NCBI GenBank assembly: GCA_937911795.1
Contig: CALDPJ010000399.1
Coordinates: forward strand, 1-5,338
DNA: 5,338 bases
Direction of reading: 5' to 3'
Source: an uncultured Flavobacteriales bacterium
GTDB lineage: Bacteria > Bacteroidota > Bacteroidia > Flavobacteriales_D > SKUL01
Below, piece by piece: positions 1-5,338 of the stretch. Every line of letters begins with the position of its first letter. Within the stretch, counting starts at the first letter, position 1. The position numbers and the translations under genes are program-made. Below the pieces are notes generated by a model. The model was not told where the DNA came from. It was given only the letters and a program-made list of their open reading frames with translations, and made no database searches.

Positions 1-57
1 GAGCGGGTGCTGGGCCTGTCGCTGATCCGCGGGACCAAGTGGACGAGCGGCGAGTAA
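1..57 (+). CDS. C-terminal end of an unidentified protein (partial)
   Basis: The first 18 codons of the window read ERVLGLSLIRGTKWTSGE and end at a TAA at 55-57. The 5' part lies outside the window. The codons are strongly GC-ending (CTG, CTG, ATC, CGC, ACC, AAG, GGC), which matches the HMA gene downstream and suggests that this is the real frame. One other plus-strand frame is also open to about position 71, so the assignment is not certain. The product cannot be recognised from so short a tail. The gene ends 30 bases before the next start codon on the same strand, so the two could be cotranscribed. Confidence 0.4.
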   Translation, partial: ERVLGLSLIRGTKWTSGE

Positions 58-87
58 TTCGTACTTCGTAATTTCATCGGAGCTGAC

Positions 88-507
88 ATGGCCGTGACCG
101 AAGTGGTGGTATCGAGCGGAGAGCCTGTTACCAAGGCCGATCTCACGATCGAAGGAATGAGCTGCGAAATGATGTGCGGTGGTTCCATCAAGAAGGCTTT
201 GGCAAAGCTGCCGGGCGTGTCGGGTACCGAGATCGTGTTCGTGGAAGGGGAAGAATCCAACCACGCAGTGGTCACCTACAACGAGAACGAAGTGAGCGAT
301 GCTGAACTCGTCGCGGCCATCCAAGGTCTGTATGATGGCCAATACCAAGTGAATGGGATCGCTATCACCAGGCAGGTGAAAGGCAGCGCCCAAACAGGTT
401 CCCGTGAGGTGGAGGCGGTGCAGGAGAGTAAGGTGAGCGTATATGCCCCTGCTGCGATCCTCTTGCCCAGTGTGATCACCATCCTCAGCCGGATCTTGGG
501 CGAATAA
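88..507 (+). CDS. Heavy-metal-associated (HMA) domain protein, CX3C type
   Basis: This is a 139-residue protein with one HMA-like fold, roughly residues 17-88. The metal-binding loop is GMSCEMMCGG, with Cys26 and Cys30, so the cysteines are spaced C-x3-C and not in the usual CxxC of copper chaperones. Two methionines (28, 29) lie between them. The domain goes on with the typical pattern of helix, LPGV turn, strand (TEIVF) and helix (DAELVAAIQGLY). Residues 89-117 are a polar linker. Residues 118-139 form a hydrophobic or amphipathic tail ending SRILGE. There is no N-terminal signal peptide or lipobox, so the protein is probably cytoplasmic or tail-associated with the membrane. ATG 88 is the only sensible start, because an in-frame stop lies at 55-57; no strong Shine-Dalgarno sequence is seen, as is common in Bacteroidota. 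HMA proteins bind soft metals such as Cu, Zn or Cd; the actual metal is unknown. Five of six lysines use AAG, unlike the core genes of this window. Confidence 0.85.
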   Translation: MAVTEVVVSSGEPVTKADLTIEGMSCEMMCGGSIKKALAKLPGVSGTEIVFVEGEESNHAVVTYNENEVSDAELVAAIQGLYDGQYQVNGIAITRQVKGSAQTGSREVEAVQESKVSVYAPAAILLPSVITILSRILGE

Positions 508-531
508 GTCCATTTCTCGGATCCATTGAAC

Positions 532-554
532 AAAAGGGGCTTCGGCCCCTTTTT
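532..554. terminator. Intrinsic, probably bidirectional terminator between convergent genes
   Basis: A perfect 9-bp stem pairs AAAAGGGGC (532-540) with GCCCCTTTT (545-553) around a TTCG loop, giving the very stable C(UUCG)G tetraloop closing pair. It is followed by a T tract on the plus strand and, read from the other side, by a T tract on the minus strand. It lies 24 bases after the HMA stop codon and 19 bases after the end of the minus-strand zinc-ribbon gene, so it can end both convergent transcripts. Confidence 0.88.
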
Positions 555-573
555 CATTTCAAATCAAGAATGT

Positions 574-1332
574 TTATTCTTCGCCTTCTGCCTCAATAGC
601 GTCGTCTACGAGAATTCGCCCGCAGTGCTCGCATACCAGCACTTTCTTATGCGTGCGGATATCCAGTTGTCGTTGTGGTGGAATTTTATTGAAACAACCT
701 CCACAAGCATCGCGGTCGATGGTCACAACAGCCAATCCGTTTTTCGCATTCTCACGAATCCGGTTGTACGCCTTCAGCAATCGATCTTCAATATCTTTTT
801 CAGCTTTCTCAGCTTCTTTCTGCAAAGCGTTCTCTTCCTTTTCTGTTTCCGAAGTAATGGCTTCGAGTTCGGCTTTCTTCAGCTCAAGATCTTTCTCACG
901 TCCTTCAAGTACCGAAGCAGATTCTTCTAAAATCTCCTTTTTATTGGTGATTGTAAACTGGAACTCTTTAATTCTTTTCTCGGCAAGTTGTACTTCCAGC
1001 GACTGGTATTCGATCTCTTTTGAAAGAGAATCAAACTCGCGGTTGTTGCGAACCTTTTCCTGCTGACCAGTATATTTTTTAATCAATTCCTGGCTGCTCT
1101 GAATGGCGTTTTTCTTTTCCGCCACACTGAACTCAAGATCTTTTATTTCCTGCTCGAGCTTTTCCTTACGCGTACGAAGACCTTCGATTTCATCTTCAAG
1201 ATCCTCTACTTCAAGGGGTAATTCGCCCCGCACTGTGCGGATACGATCGAGAGAAGAATGCACCTTTTGCAATGCGTACAATGCGCTCAGTTTCTTCTCT
1301 ACAACGTTATCTGATTTGGTCGCCTTAGCCAT
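574..1332 (-). CDS. Coiled-coil protein with C-terminal C4 zinc ribbon (CT398-like)
   Basis: This is a 252-residue protein. Residues about 10-200 are a long heptad-like, Glu/Lys-rich region expected to form a coiled-coil hairpin. A C4 zinc ribbon follows, with Cys210-x2-Cys213 and Cys234-x2-Cys237 as the evident zinc ligands and the sequence GGCFNKIPPQ between the pairs. The protein ends in an acidic tail (EAEGEE). This architecture matches the family that includes the chlamydial protein CT398 (zf-RING_7/DUF-type annotation); its biochemical role is not settled, and RNA, sigma-factor or secretion-related roles have been proposed for relatives. No signal peptide or membrane segment is visible, so it is probably cytoplasmic. 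The gene starts three bases after the Nif3-like gene ends, so it is almost certainly translated from the same mRNA. It ends just before the shared terminator hairpin at 532-554. Length and domain order are normal for the family and nothing appears broken. Confidence 0.9.
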   Translation of the reverse strand: MAKATKSDNVVEKKLSALYALQKVHSSLDRIRTVRGELPLEVEDLEDEIEGLRTRKEKLEQEIKDLEFSVAEKKNAIQSSQELIKKYTGQQEKVRNNREFDSLSKEIEYQSLEVQLAEKRIKEFQFTITNKKEILEESASVLEGREKDLELKKAELEAITSETEKEENALQKEAEKAEKDIEDRLLKAYNRIRENAKNGLAVVTIDRDACGGCFNKIPPQRQLDIRTHKKVLVCEHCGRILVDDAIEAEGEE

Positions 1333-1335
1333 CGA

Positions 1336-2430
1336 TCAAAAATAATTAATAGGGTTTGTATTTACCTCAGTAAAATGGACGGCAAAGGTAGGAAATTTTT
1401 CCCTTAAATAATCGATCAATAATGGGATCGTAAACTGCTCGCTTTCATAGTGTCCAACGTCAGCGATCAGTATCTCTCCTTCGGCATCAAAAAATTCATG
1501 ATACTTAAAATCACCGGTGATGAAAACATCAGCCTCCGCCCTCTTTGCAGCACCTAACAAAAAGCTTCCGGAACCGCCACAAAGCGCAATTTTTTGTACA
1601 CTTTTATTGCGGAACGGAGTGTGACGAATACATTTTGTATTGATTCGTTCTTTAAGGAAAGCCAGAAATTCCTTCTCGTCGACAGGTGCTGAAAGCGTAC
1701 CAATCAATCCCGAACCCACTTCATAATCGGAATTATCGAGGGCATAAATGTCGTGTGCAACTTCTTCATAAGGATGTGCACTGATCATAGCCGAAAGTAT
1801 GCGCCCCTGTTTTTCCACAGGGTAAATAACCTCTATGCGGGTTTCCGGTTCTGTGTGCCGCTTCCCTTTTTCTCCGACAAAAGCATGGCTGTTTTCAAGA
1901 CCCCGAAACGTTCCTTCACCGCGCAGGTTAAAAGAACATTCATCATAGTCGCCAATGGCACCGGCACCCGCATTGAATAATGAGGTTCTGACGGTTTCGA
2001 CATGATCATGCGGACAGAACACCACGAGTTTCCGAAGGTGACCACGCTTCGGCGACAATATCCGTCGGTTTTCAAGATCCAGCCGATCGGCGATCCGATG
2101 GTTCACACCGGTTTTGATATTGTCGAGATTGGTATGAATGGCATAGAGTGCTACATTATTCGTGAGCGCCTTCATTACTGTTCGCTCCACGTAATTACTA
2201 CCCGTAAGTTTTTTCAGTCCTCCGAATATTATCGGGTGATGAGAAACCACAACGTTACAATTCTTTTTCACGGCCTCTTCCACCACGGTTTCGGTGCAAT
2301 CCAGAGAAACCAGAATTCCGGTTACCTCCGCTTTTCCGTCTCCTACAATCAACCCGGCATTATCATAGCTTTCCTGATAACTCAAAGGCGCCCATTCTTC
2401 GAGGCTTTTCGCAAGATCGTGTACATTCAT
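1336..2430 (-). CDS. Nif3-like dinuclear metal centre hexameric protein (YqfO type)
   Basis: This is a 364-residue protein of the Nif3/NGG1p-interacting-factor family (DUF34). The N-terminal half carries YDNAGLIVGD (residues 22-31) and VSHHPIIF (62-69), whose His64 and His65 are metal ligands in the family, followed by HTNLD (99-103) with Asp103. The C-terminal half carries DVGHYESEQ, where His327 and Glu331 complete the two-metal site (H-x3-E). Residues about 132-233 are the PII-like insert that marks the longer YqfO form, with GDYDECSF, GEGTFRG and HPYEEVAHD. All expected ligands are present. Relatives form toroidal hexamers; a role as a GTP cyclohydrolase-like or other metal-dependent hydrolase has been suggested, but the true substrate is unclear. 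The ATG at 2430 fits the usual N-terminus, which leads quickly into WAPLSYQESYDNAG. It is the first gene of a two-gene minus-strand unit with the zinc-ribbon protein and is divergent from lpxK. Confidence 0.94.
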   Translation of the reverse strand: MNVHDLAKSLEEWAPLSYQESYDNAGLIVGDGKAEVTGILVSLDCTETVVEEAVKKNCNVVVSHHPIIFGGLKKLTGSNYVERTVMKALTNNVALYAIHTNLDNIKTGVNHRIADRLDLENRRILSPKRGHLRKLVVFCPHDHVETVRTSLFNAGAGAIGDYDECSFNLRGEGTFRGLENSHAFVGEKGKRHTEPETRIEVIYPVEKQGRILSAMISAHPYEEVAHDIYALDNSDYEVGSGLIGTLSAPVDEKEFLAFLKERINTKCIRHTPFRNKSVQKIALCGGSGSFLLGAAKRAEADVFITGDFKYHEFFDAEGEILIADVGHYESEQFTIPLLIDYLREKFPTFAVHFTEVNTNPINYF

Positions 2431-2459
2431 AGCTGATGTTATGTTCTTATTTTTAGCCC
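2431..2459. promoter_or_regulatory. Very short divergent intergenic region between the Nif3-like gene and lpxK
   Basis: Only 29 AT-rich bases separate the two divergent start codons. The promoters for both units must lie here or inside the opposite coding region. I could not find a clear Bacteroidota promoter (TTTG, then about 20 bases, then TAnnTTTG) on either strand, nor a strong Shine-Dalgarno sequence. The regulatory role is therefore inferred from gene arrangement alone. Confidence 0.4.
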
Positions 2460-3500
2460 ATGAAATTAATCAGAATTGTGCTCTTGCCATTTTCTGTTTT
2501 ATATGGTGTCGTTCTGCGCGTACGACATCTGCTATTTGATTGGGGATGGATATCTTCAAAACAATTTGAACAACCGGTGATTTGTATCGGTAACCTATCG
2601 GTTGGCGGAACCGGAAAAACTCCGTTTACGATATACCTGGCCCGATTGCTTGGAGATCACAACCAGCTGGCAATTTTGTCGAGGGGTTATAAAAGAAAAA
2701 CGAATGGTTTTGTATTGGCCGACTTAGATAGCACCGCCGAATCCATCGGTGACGAGCCTCAACTCATGTTCTCCAAACTTCAGCACACGCGAGTTGCCGT
2801 GGATGAAGACCGCGGACACGGAATCCGAAAATTAATCGATGAATCAGATGTTCGCACCATCATTCTGGATGACGCTTTTCAACATCGAAAAGTAAAAGCA
2901 GGTTTGAACATACTGCTGACCGATTATAAACATTTGTACCCAAAGCAATGGCTGTTGCCGGCCGGTTCTCTTCGCGATTTACCTCAACGGGCTGGAGCGG
3001 CAGATATAATTGTGGTCACTAAATGTCCGGATGATATTGATTTTCAAAAAACTGAAAAAATCCTCAAACCACTCCATCACCAGTTGTTGTTTTTTACCGG
3101 TCTAAAATATCAGTACTTACGGCCCCTTCTGGGGTCACAATCCTTTGGAATGGATTTTCTGAGCGGAAAAGGAGTTGTTTTGTTTACCGGCATAGCGCAA
3201 CCCCGATATCTCGAAGAATTTCTGAGGTCGAAAACCCAAATACTAAAAACAGTTAACTTCAGCGATCACCACGATTATCAGGAGAAGGATATTCAAAGCA
3301 TAACAGAAATATTTGATAATTTTGAGGCGTCTCCCAAATTGGTTGTAACCACAGAAAAAGACGCGGTAAAACTGCAAAATCCTTCATTGGCACCGCTCCT
3401 TTTAAAACTGCCCATTTTTGTGCTGACAATAGAAGTAGAGTTCCTGAAGGATGAAGAAATCTTTGAAAGAGAATTAAAGAAATATGTTGAAAAAAATTGA
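2460..3500 (+). CDS. lpxK: Tetraacyldisaccharide 4'-kinase LpxK (lipid A biosynthesis)
   Basis: LpxK phosphorylates the 4' position of the tetraacyldisaccharide 1-phosphate to make lipid IVA, at the cytoplasmic face of the inner membrane. The protein has 346 residues, normal for Bacteroidota. Residues 3-21 form a hydrophobic N-terminal helix, the expected membrane anchor. The P-loop reads GNLSVGGTGKTP (44-55, Lys53/Thr54). LSRGYKR (73-79), GDEPQL (97-102) and the paired acidic motif LDDAFQHR (136-143) follow in the usual order, and TTEKDAVKL near the C-terminus is also a family hallmark. In many relatives the acidic motif is DDGFQH, so Ala139 is a small variation. ATG 2460 is directly preceded by the 29-base divergent gap and gives a full-length N-terminus. 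Its last 17 bases overlap the start of punA, which points to translational coupling. Its presence indicates a Gram-negative cell making lipid A. Confidence 0.96.
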   Translation: MKLIRIVLLPFSVLYGVVLRVRHLLFDWGWISSKQFEQPVICIGNLSVGGTGKTPFTIYLARLLGDHNQLAILSRGYKRKTNGFVLADLDSTAESIGDEPQLMFSKLQHTRVAVDEDRGHGIRKLIDESDVRTIILDDAFQHRKVKAGLNILLTDYKHLYPKQWLLPAGSLRDLPQRAGAADIIVVTKCPDDIDFQKTEKILKPLHHQLLFFTGLKYQYLRPLLGSQSFGMDFLSGKGVVLFTGIAQPRYLEEFLRSKTQILKTVNFSDHHDYQEKDIQSITEIFDNFEASPKLVVTTEKDAVKLQNPSLAPLLLKLPIFVLTIEVEFLKDEEIFERELKKYVEKN

Positions 3501-4302
3501 AGAGACCGCAGCATTTCTGCAATCGAAAACAAGCGTAAAACCAACTGCCGGAATTATTCTTGGCACCGGATTATCTGGCCTGGGCAAAGAAATAGATGCC
3601 GACGTAATCATAGATTACAAAGACATTCCAAACTTTCCGGTTTCAACTGTCGAAGGTCATCACGGTCAACTGGTGATCGGTCATCTCGGCAGCCAACCCG
3701 TTGTTGCCATGAAAGGCCGCTTCCATTTTTACGAAGGCTATGATATGTCCGAGCTGGTTTTTCCGGTACGGGTGATGAAAAAACTGGGGATCACTCACCT
3801 TTTTCTTTCGAATGCTTGCGGAGGTGTCAATCCGGAATACAAAATCGGAGATTTGATGATCATTACAGATCACATCAATTTATTCCCCACCAATCCGCTG
3901 ATGGGGCCGAACATTGACGAGCTCGGACCAAGATTTCCGGATATGAGCGACGCCTACGATAAAAATCTTGTTGACAAAGCCATTCTGATTGGCGCAAAAC
4001 ACAACATTCAACTACAGCAGGGAGTTTATGCTGGTTTAAGTGGGCCATGCCTCGAAACACCGGCCGAATACCTGTACATCCGGAATATTGGTGGCGATGC
4101 AGTGGGAATGAGTACTGTTCCTGAAGTGATTGCCGCCCGGCATATGGGACTTAAATGCTTTGGAATTTCAATTATCACCGATTTAGGAGTTCCCGGCAAA
4201 ATCGTGAAAGTTACCCACGAAGATGTTCAGCGGGTGGCGGAAGTTGCAGAACCCAAACTCACAGAAATATTTAAAACCCTCGTGAATCAAATCCACGATT
4301 GA
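3484..4302 (+). CDS. punA: Purine nucleoside phosphorylase, trimeric (class I NP-I) type
   Basis: This enzyme cleaves purine (deoxy)nucleosides with phosphate to free base and (deoxy)ribose 1-phosphate in purine salvage, in the cytoplasm. The 272-residue length is normal. Compared with human PNP, the phosphate site is seen in GTGLSGLG (27-34), VEGHHGQ (His59) and GRFHFYEGY (Arg79, His81, Tyr83). NACGGVN (110-116) and GMSTVPE (Met209, Ser210) line the nucleoside site. GPCLETPAEY provides Glu191, equivalent to human Glu201. The residue equivalent to human Asn243 appears to be Asp233 (IITDLG), a position linked to base recognition. The start at ATG 3484, inside the end of lpxK, gives the standard N-terminus MLKKIEETAAFLQSK, so the overlap is real. 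The stop codon shares its last base with the gatB start (TGATG). The assignment as PNP is secure; whether the enzyme prefers 6-oxo- or 6-aminopurines cannot be read with certainty. Confidence 0.95.
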   Translation: MLKKIEETAAFLQSKTSVKPTAGIILGTGLSGLGKEIDADVIIDYKDIPNFPVSTVEGHHGQLVIGHLGSQPVVAMKGRFHFYEGYDMSELVFPVRVMKKLGITHLFLSNACGGVNPEYKIGDLMIITDHINLFPTNPLMGPNIDELGPRFPDMSDAYDKNLVDKAILIGAKHNIQLQQGVYAGLSGPCLETPAEYLYIRNIGGDAVGMSTVPEVIAARHMGLKCFGISIITDLGVPGKIVKVTHEDVQRVAEVAEPKLTEIFKTLVNQIHD

Positions 4303-5222
4303 TGGACGCTGCAACCCGAAATAAATATCAAATGGTAGTGGGGCTGGAGGTTCATGCTCAAATGAACACCCAATCCAAAGCTTTCAGCAGTGATCGCAAT
4401 GAATATGGAACATCACCCAACAGCAATGTTGGCCCTATTACTTTGGGCCTTCCGGGAACGCTTCCCCGGCTCAACAAAGATGTTGTAAACTCGGCCATAA
4501 AACTGGGGTTGGCGACCAATTGCCACATTGCTCCGGAAATGCACTTCGCAAGGAAAAATTATTTCTATGCCGATTTACCCAAAGGATATCAGATCACACA
4601 GGATACAACCCCGATTTGCACGAATGGTTTTATCGAGATTGAGTCGGAAGGAGTCAAAAAAAGAATTGGCATCACCAGAATTCATATAGAAGAAGATGCC
4701 GGTAAGAGTATACACGATCAGGATCCATTTGATACTCTTATAGACCTGAACCGTGCTGGTGTTGCACTGGTTGAGATTGTATCTGAACCGGATATCCGAT
4801 CCTCTGAAGAAGCTTATGCTTATCTAGCGGAAATCAGGAAAATGGTTCGCTACCTGGAAATCTGCGATGGCAACATGGAGGAAGGTAGTTTGCGTTGCGA
4901 TGCGAATATTTCGGTGATGCTAAAAGAAAGCTCTACTTTCGGAACCCGTGCCGAGGTAAAAAACATGAACTCATTGAGGAATGTGCAGCGGGCAATAGAA
5001 CACGAAGTAACCCGTCAGATCGGTATCCTTGAAAAAGGAGGCACCATCGAACAACAGACGAGAAATTTCGACGCGGTAACCGGAACCACTACTTTGCTTC
5101 GAAGCAAAGAAGACGCCCATGACTACCGGTATTTCCCGGAGCCCGATTTGCAGCCCCTCACGGTGAGCCAAGAGCAAATTGAAGAAATTCAGAAATTGCT
5201 CCCGCCCCTGCCCGCCGAACTG
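4302..5222 (+). CDS. gatB: Asp/Glu-tRNA amidotransferase subunit B (GatB), truncated at a join
   Basis: GatB is the tRNA-binding and kinase-like subunit of the GatCAB complex, which turns Asp-tRNA(Asn) and/or Glu-tRNA(Gln) into Asn-tRNA and Gln-tRNA. The start ATG overlaps the punA stop by one base. Visible motifs are GLEVHAQ (14-20, with the probable Mg ligands Glu16 and His18), YFYADLPKGYQITQ, HIEEDAGKS (128-136), DLNRAGVALVEIVSEPD (from 148), EEGSLRCDAN (193-202), EVKNMNS (218-224) and DYRYFPEPDL (274-283). The cysteines that bind zinc in many GatB proteins are absent: the places usually holding CxC and CPVC read SSDR and GPIT. GatB similarity runs to LPPLPAEL (about residue 307) and then stops, whereas the family is usually about 480 residues, so the tail and YqeY-like domains are missing. 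The frame stays open to the window end, but what follows is the antisense of a glutathione peroxidase, so the true 3' end is not here. Confidence 0.93.
5208..5222. other. Probable chimeric junction with 15-base microhomology
   Basis: The sequence CTGCCCGCCGAACTG fits both flanking genes. On the plus strand it encodes LPAEL of the GatB motif LPPLPAEL. On the minus strand it encodes QFGGQ of the glutathione peroxidase motif FPCNQFGGQ. To its left only GatB continues; to its right only the peroxidase does. GC content rises from about 44% in the core to about 58% in 5221-5338. A join at a short shared sequence is typical of an assembly or amplification chimera, though a real deletion or inversion is not excluded. 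Confidence 0.8.
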
Positions 5223-5338
5223 ATTGCACGGAAATCCGAGCACGACAAAGCCGCGGTCGCGATAGGCCCGATACAACTCCTCGAGCCCCTGATACTGAGG
5301 TGTGAATCCGCATTCGCTCGCTGTGTTCACGACGAGCA
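5208..5338 (-). CDS. Glutathione peroxidase family protein, internal fragment
   Basis: Read on the minus strand from the window end, the frame gives LVVNTASECGFTPQ, which holds the peroxidatic Cys in the NTASxCGFT motif, then YQGLEELYRAYRDRGFVVLG, then the second hallmark FPCNQFGGQ with the catalytic-site Gln. This is the standard N-terminal third of thiol-type bacterial glutathione peroxidases (GPx/BtuE-like), which reduce hydroperoxides using thioredoxin or glutathione. The true start lies beyond the right edge: a GTG at 5330 encodes the conserved Val of VVNTAS and is not the start codon. After Gln at 5208 the expected continuation (EPG...) is missing, and the frame runs into antisense of gatB, so the fragment is truncated at the join. 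The Trp of the catalytic triad is not in the window. It is GC-richer than the gatB side. Confidence 0.85.

Noticed and set aside
276..557. Minus-strand open frame of 93 residues
   Set aside because: It overlaps the HMA gene in antisense and starts inside the terminator hairpin; no recognisable motif is present.
526..930. Plus-strand open frame of 134 residues, rich in Phe and Ser
   Set aside because: It is the antisense of the coiled-coil zinc-ribbon gene; the Phe/Ser richness is just the complement of Glu/Lys codons, and it begins inside the terminator region.
2002..2436. Plus-strand open frame of 144 residues
   Set aside because: It is antisense to the Nif3-like gene, which has all its metal-ligand motifs; the plus-strand product resembles nothing and has no start context.
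3259..3544. Two overlapping minus-strand open frames across the lpxK-punA overlap
   Set aside because: Both are antisense to well-supported genes, overlap each other in different frames and have no recognisable motif.
4971..5207. Continuation of the minus-strand glutathione peroxidase frame to the left of the join
   Set aside because: The residues after CNQFGGQ do not match the peroxidase family, while the plus strand here encodes conserved GatB sequence such as DYRYFPEPDL. The frame is open only by chance.
5223..5338. GatB reading frame staying open to the window end, as a possible new C-terminal domain
   Set aside because: The added residues are the antisense of conserved peroxidase codons and show no GatB tail similarity; treating them as a fusion domain would be an artefact.

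Overview
The window looks like Bacteroidota DNA, most likely from the Flavobacteriales side. Its central part (about 560 to 5210) is a compact housekeeping block of roughly 44% GC with AAA-rich lysine codons. The protein variants are typical of that phylum: a YqfO-type Nif3 protein next to a coiled-coil zinc-ribbon protein, LpxK next to a trimeric purine nucleoside phosphorylase, and a GatB without zinc-ligand cysteines. LpxK shows that the cell is Gram-negative and makes lipid A. GatB shows that it makes Gln-tRNA and/or Asn-tRNA by transamidation.

Layout. Positions 1-57 hold the last codons of an unidentified plus-strand gene. Positions 88-507 encode a small heavy-metal-associated (HMA) domain protein. 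A strong GC hairpin terminator (532-554) separates it from a convergent minus-strand pair that reads right to left: a Nif3-like protein (2430 to 1336), then, three bases on, a coiled-coil zinc-ribbon protein (1332 to 574). A 29-base gap separates the Nif3 gene from a divergent plus-strand cluster, lpxK (2460-3500), punA (3484-4302) and gatB (4302 onward). The lpxK and punA genes overlap by 17 bases, and punA and gatB share one base, so the three are probably one translationally coupled transcript.

The genes do not form a dedicated pathway. The plus-strand cluster joins lipid A phosphorylation, purine salvage and tRNA-dependent amidation. The minus-strand pair encodes proteins of uncertain role that resemble a conserved neighbourhood in flavobacteria.

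The most important observation concerns integrity. At the right end gatB stops resembling GatB at about residue 307. From 5208 to 5338 the minus strand instead encodes the middle of a glutathione peroxidase, which is itself cut off at the same place. The two meet in a 15-base stretch that fits both proteins, and the GC content rises to about 58% beyond it. This is best explained as a chimeric join in the assembly or library, less likely a real rearrangement. The left end (1 to about 530, about 57% GC, AAG lysine codons) also differs in composition from the core and might be a second join, or simply a different genomic neighbourhood. I saw no RNA genes, CRISPR arrays, insertion sequences or long repeats, and no convincing new biological system.
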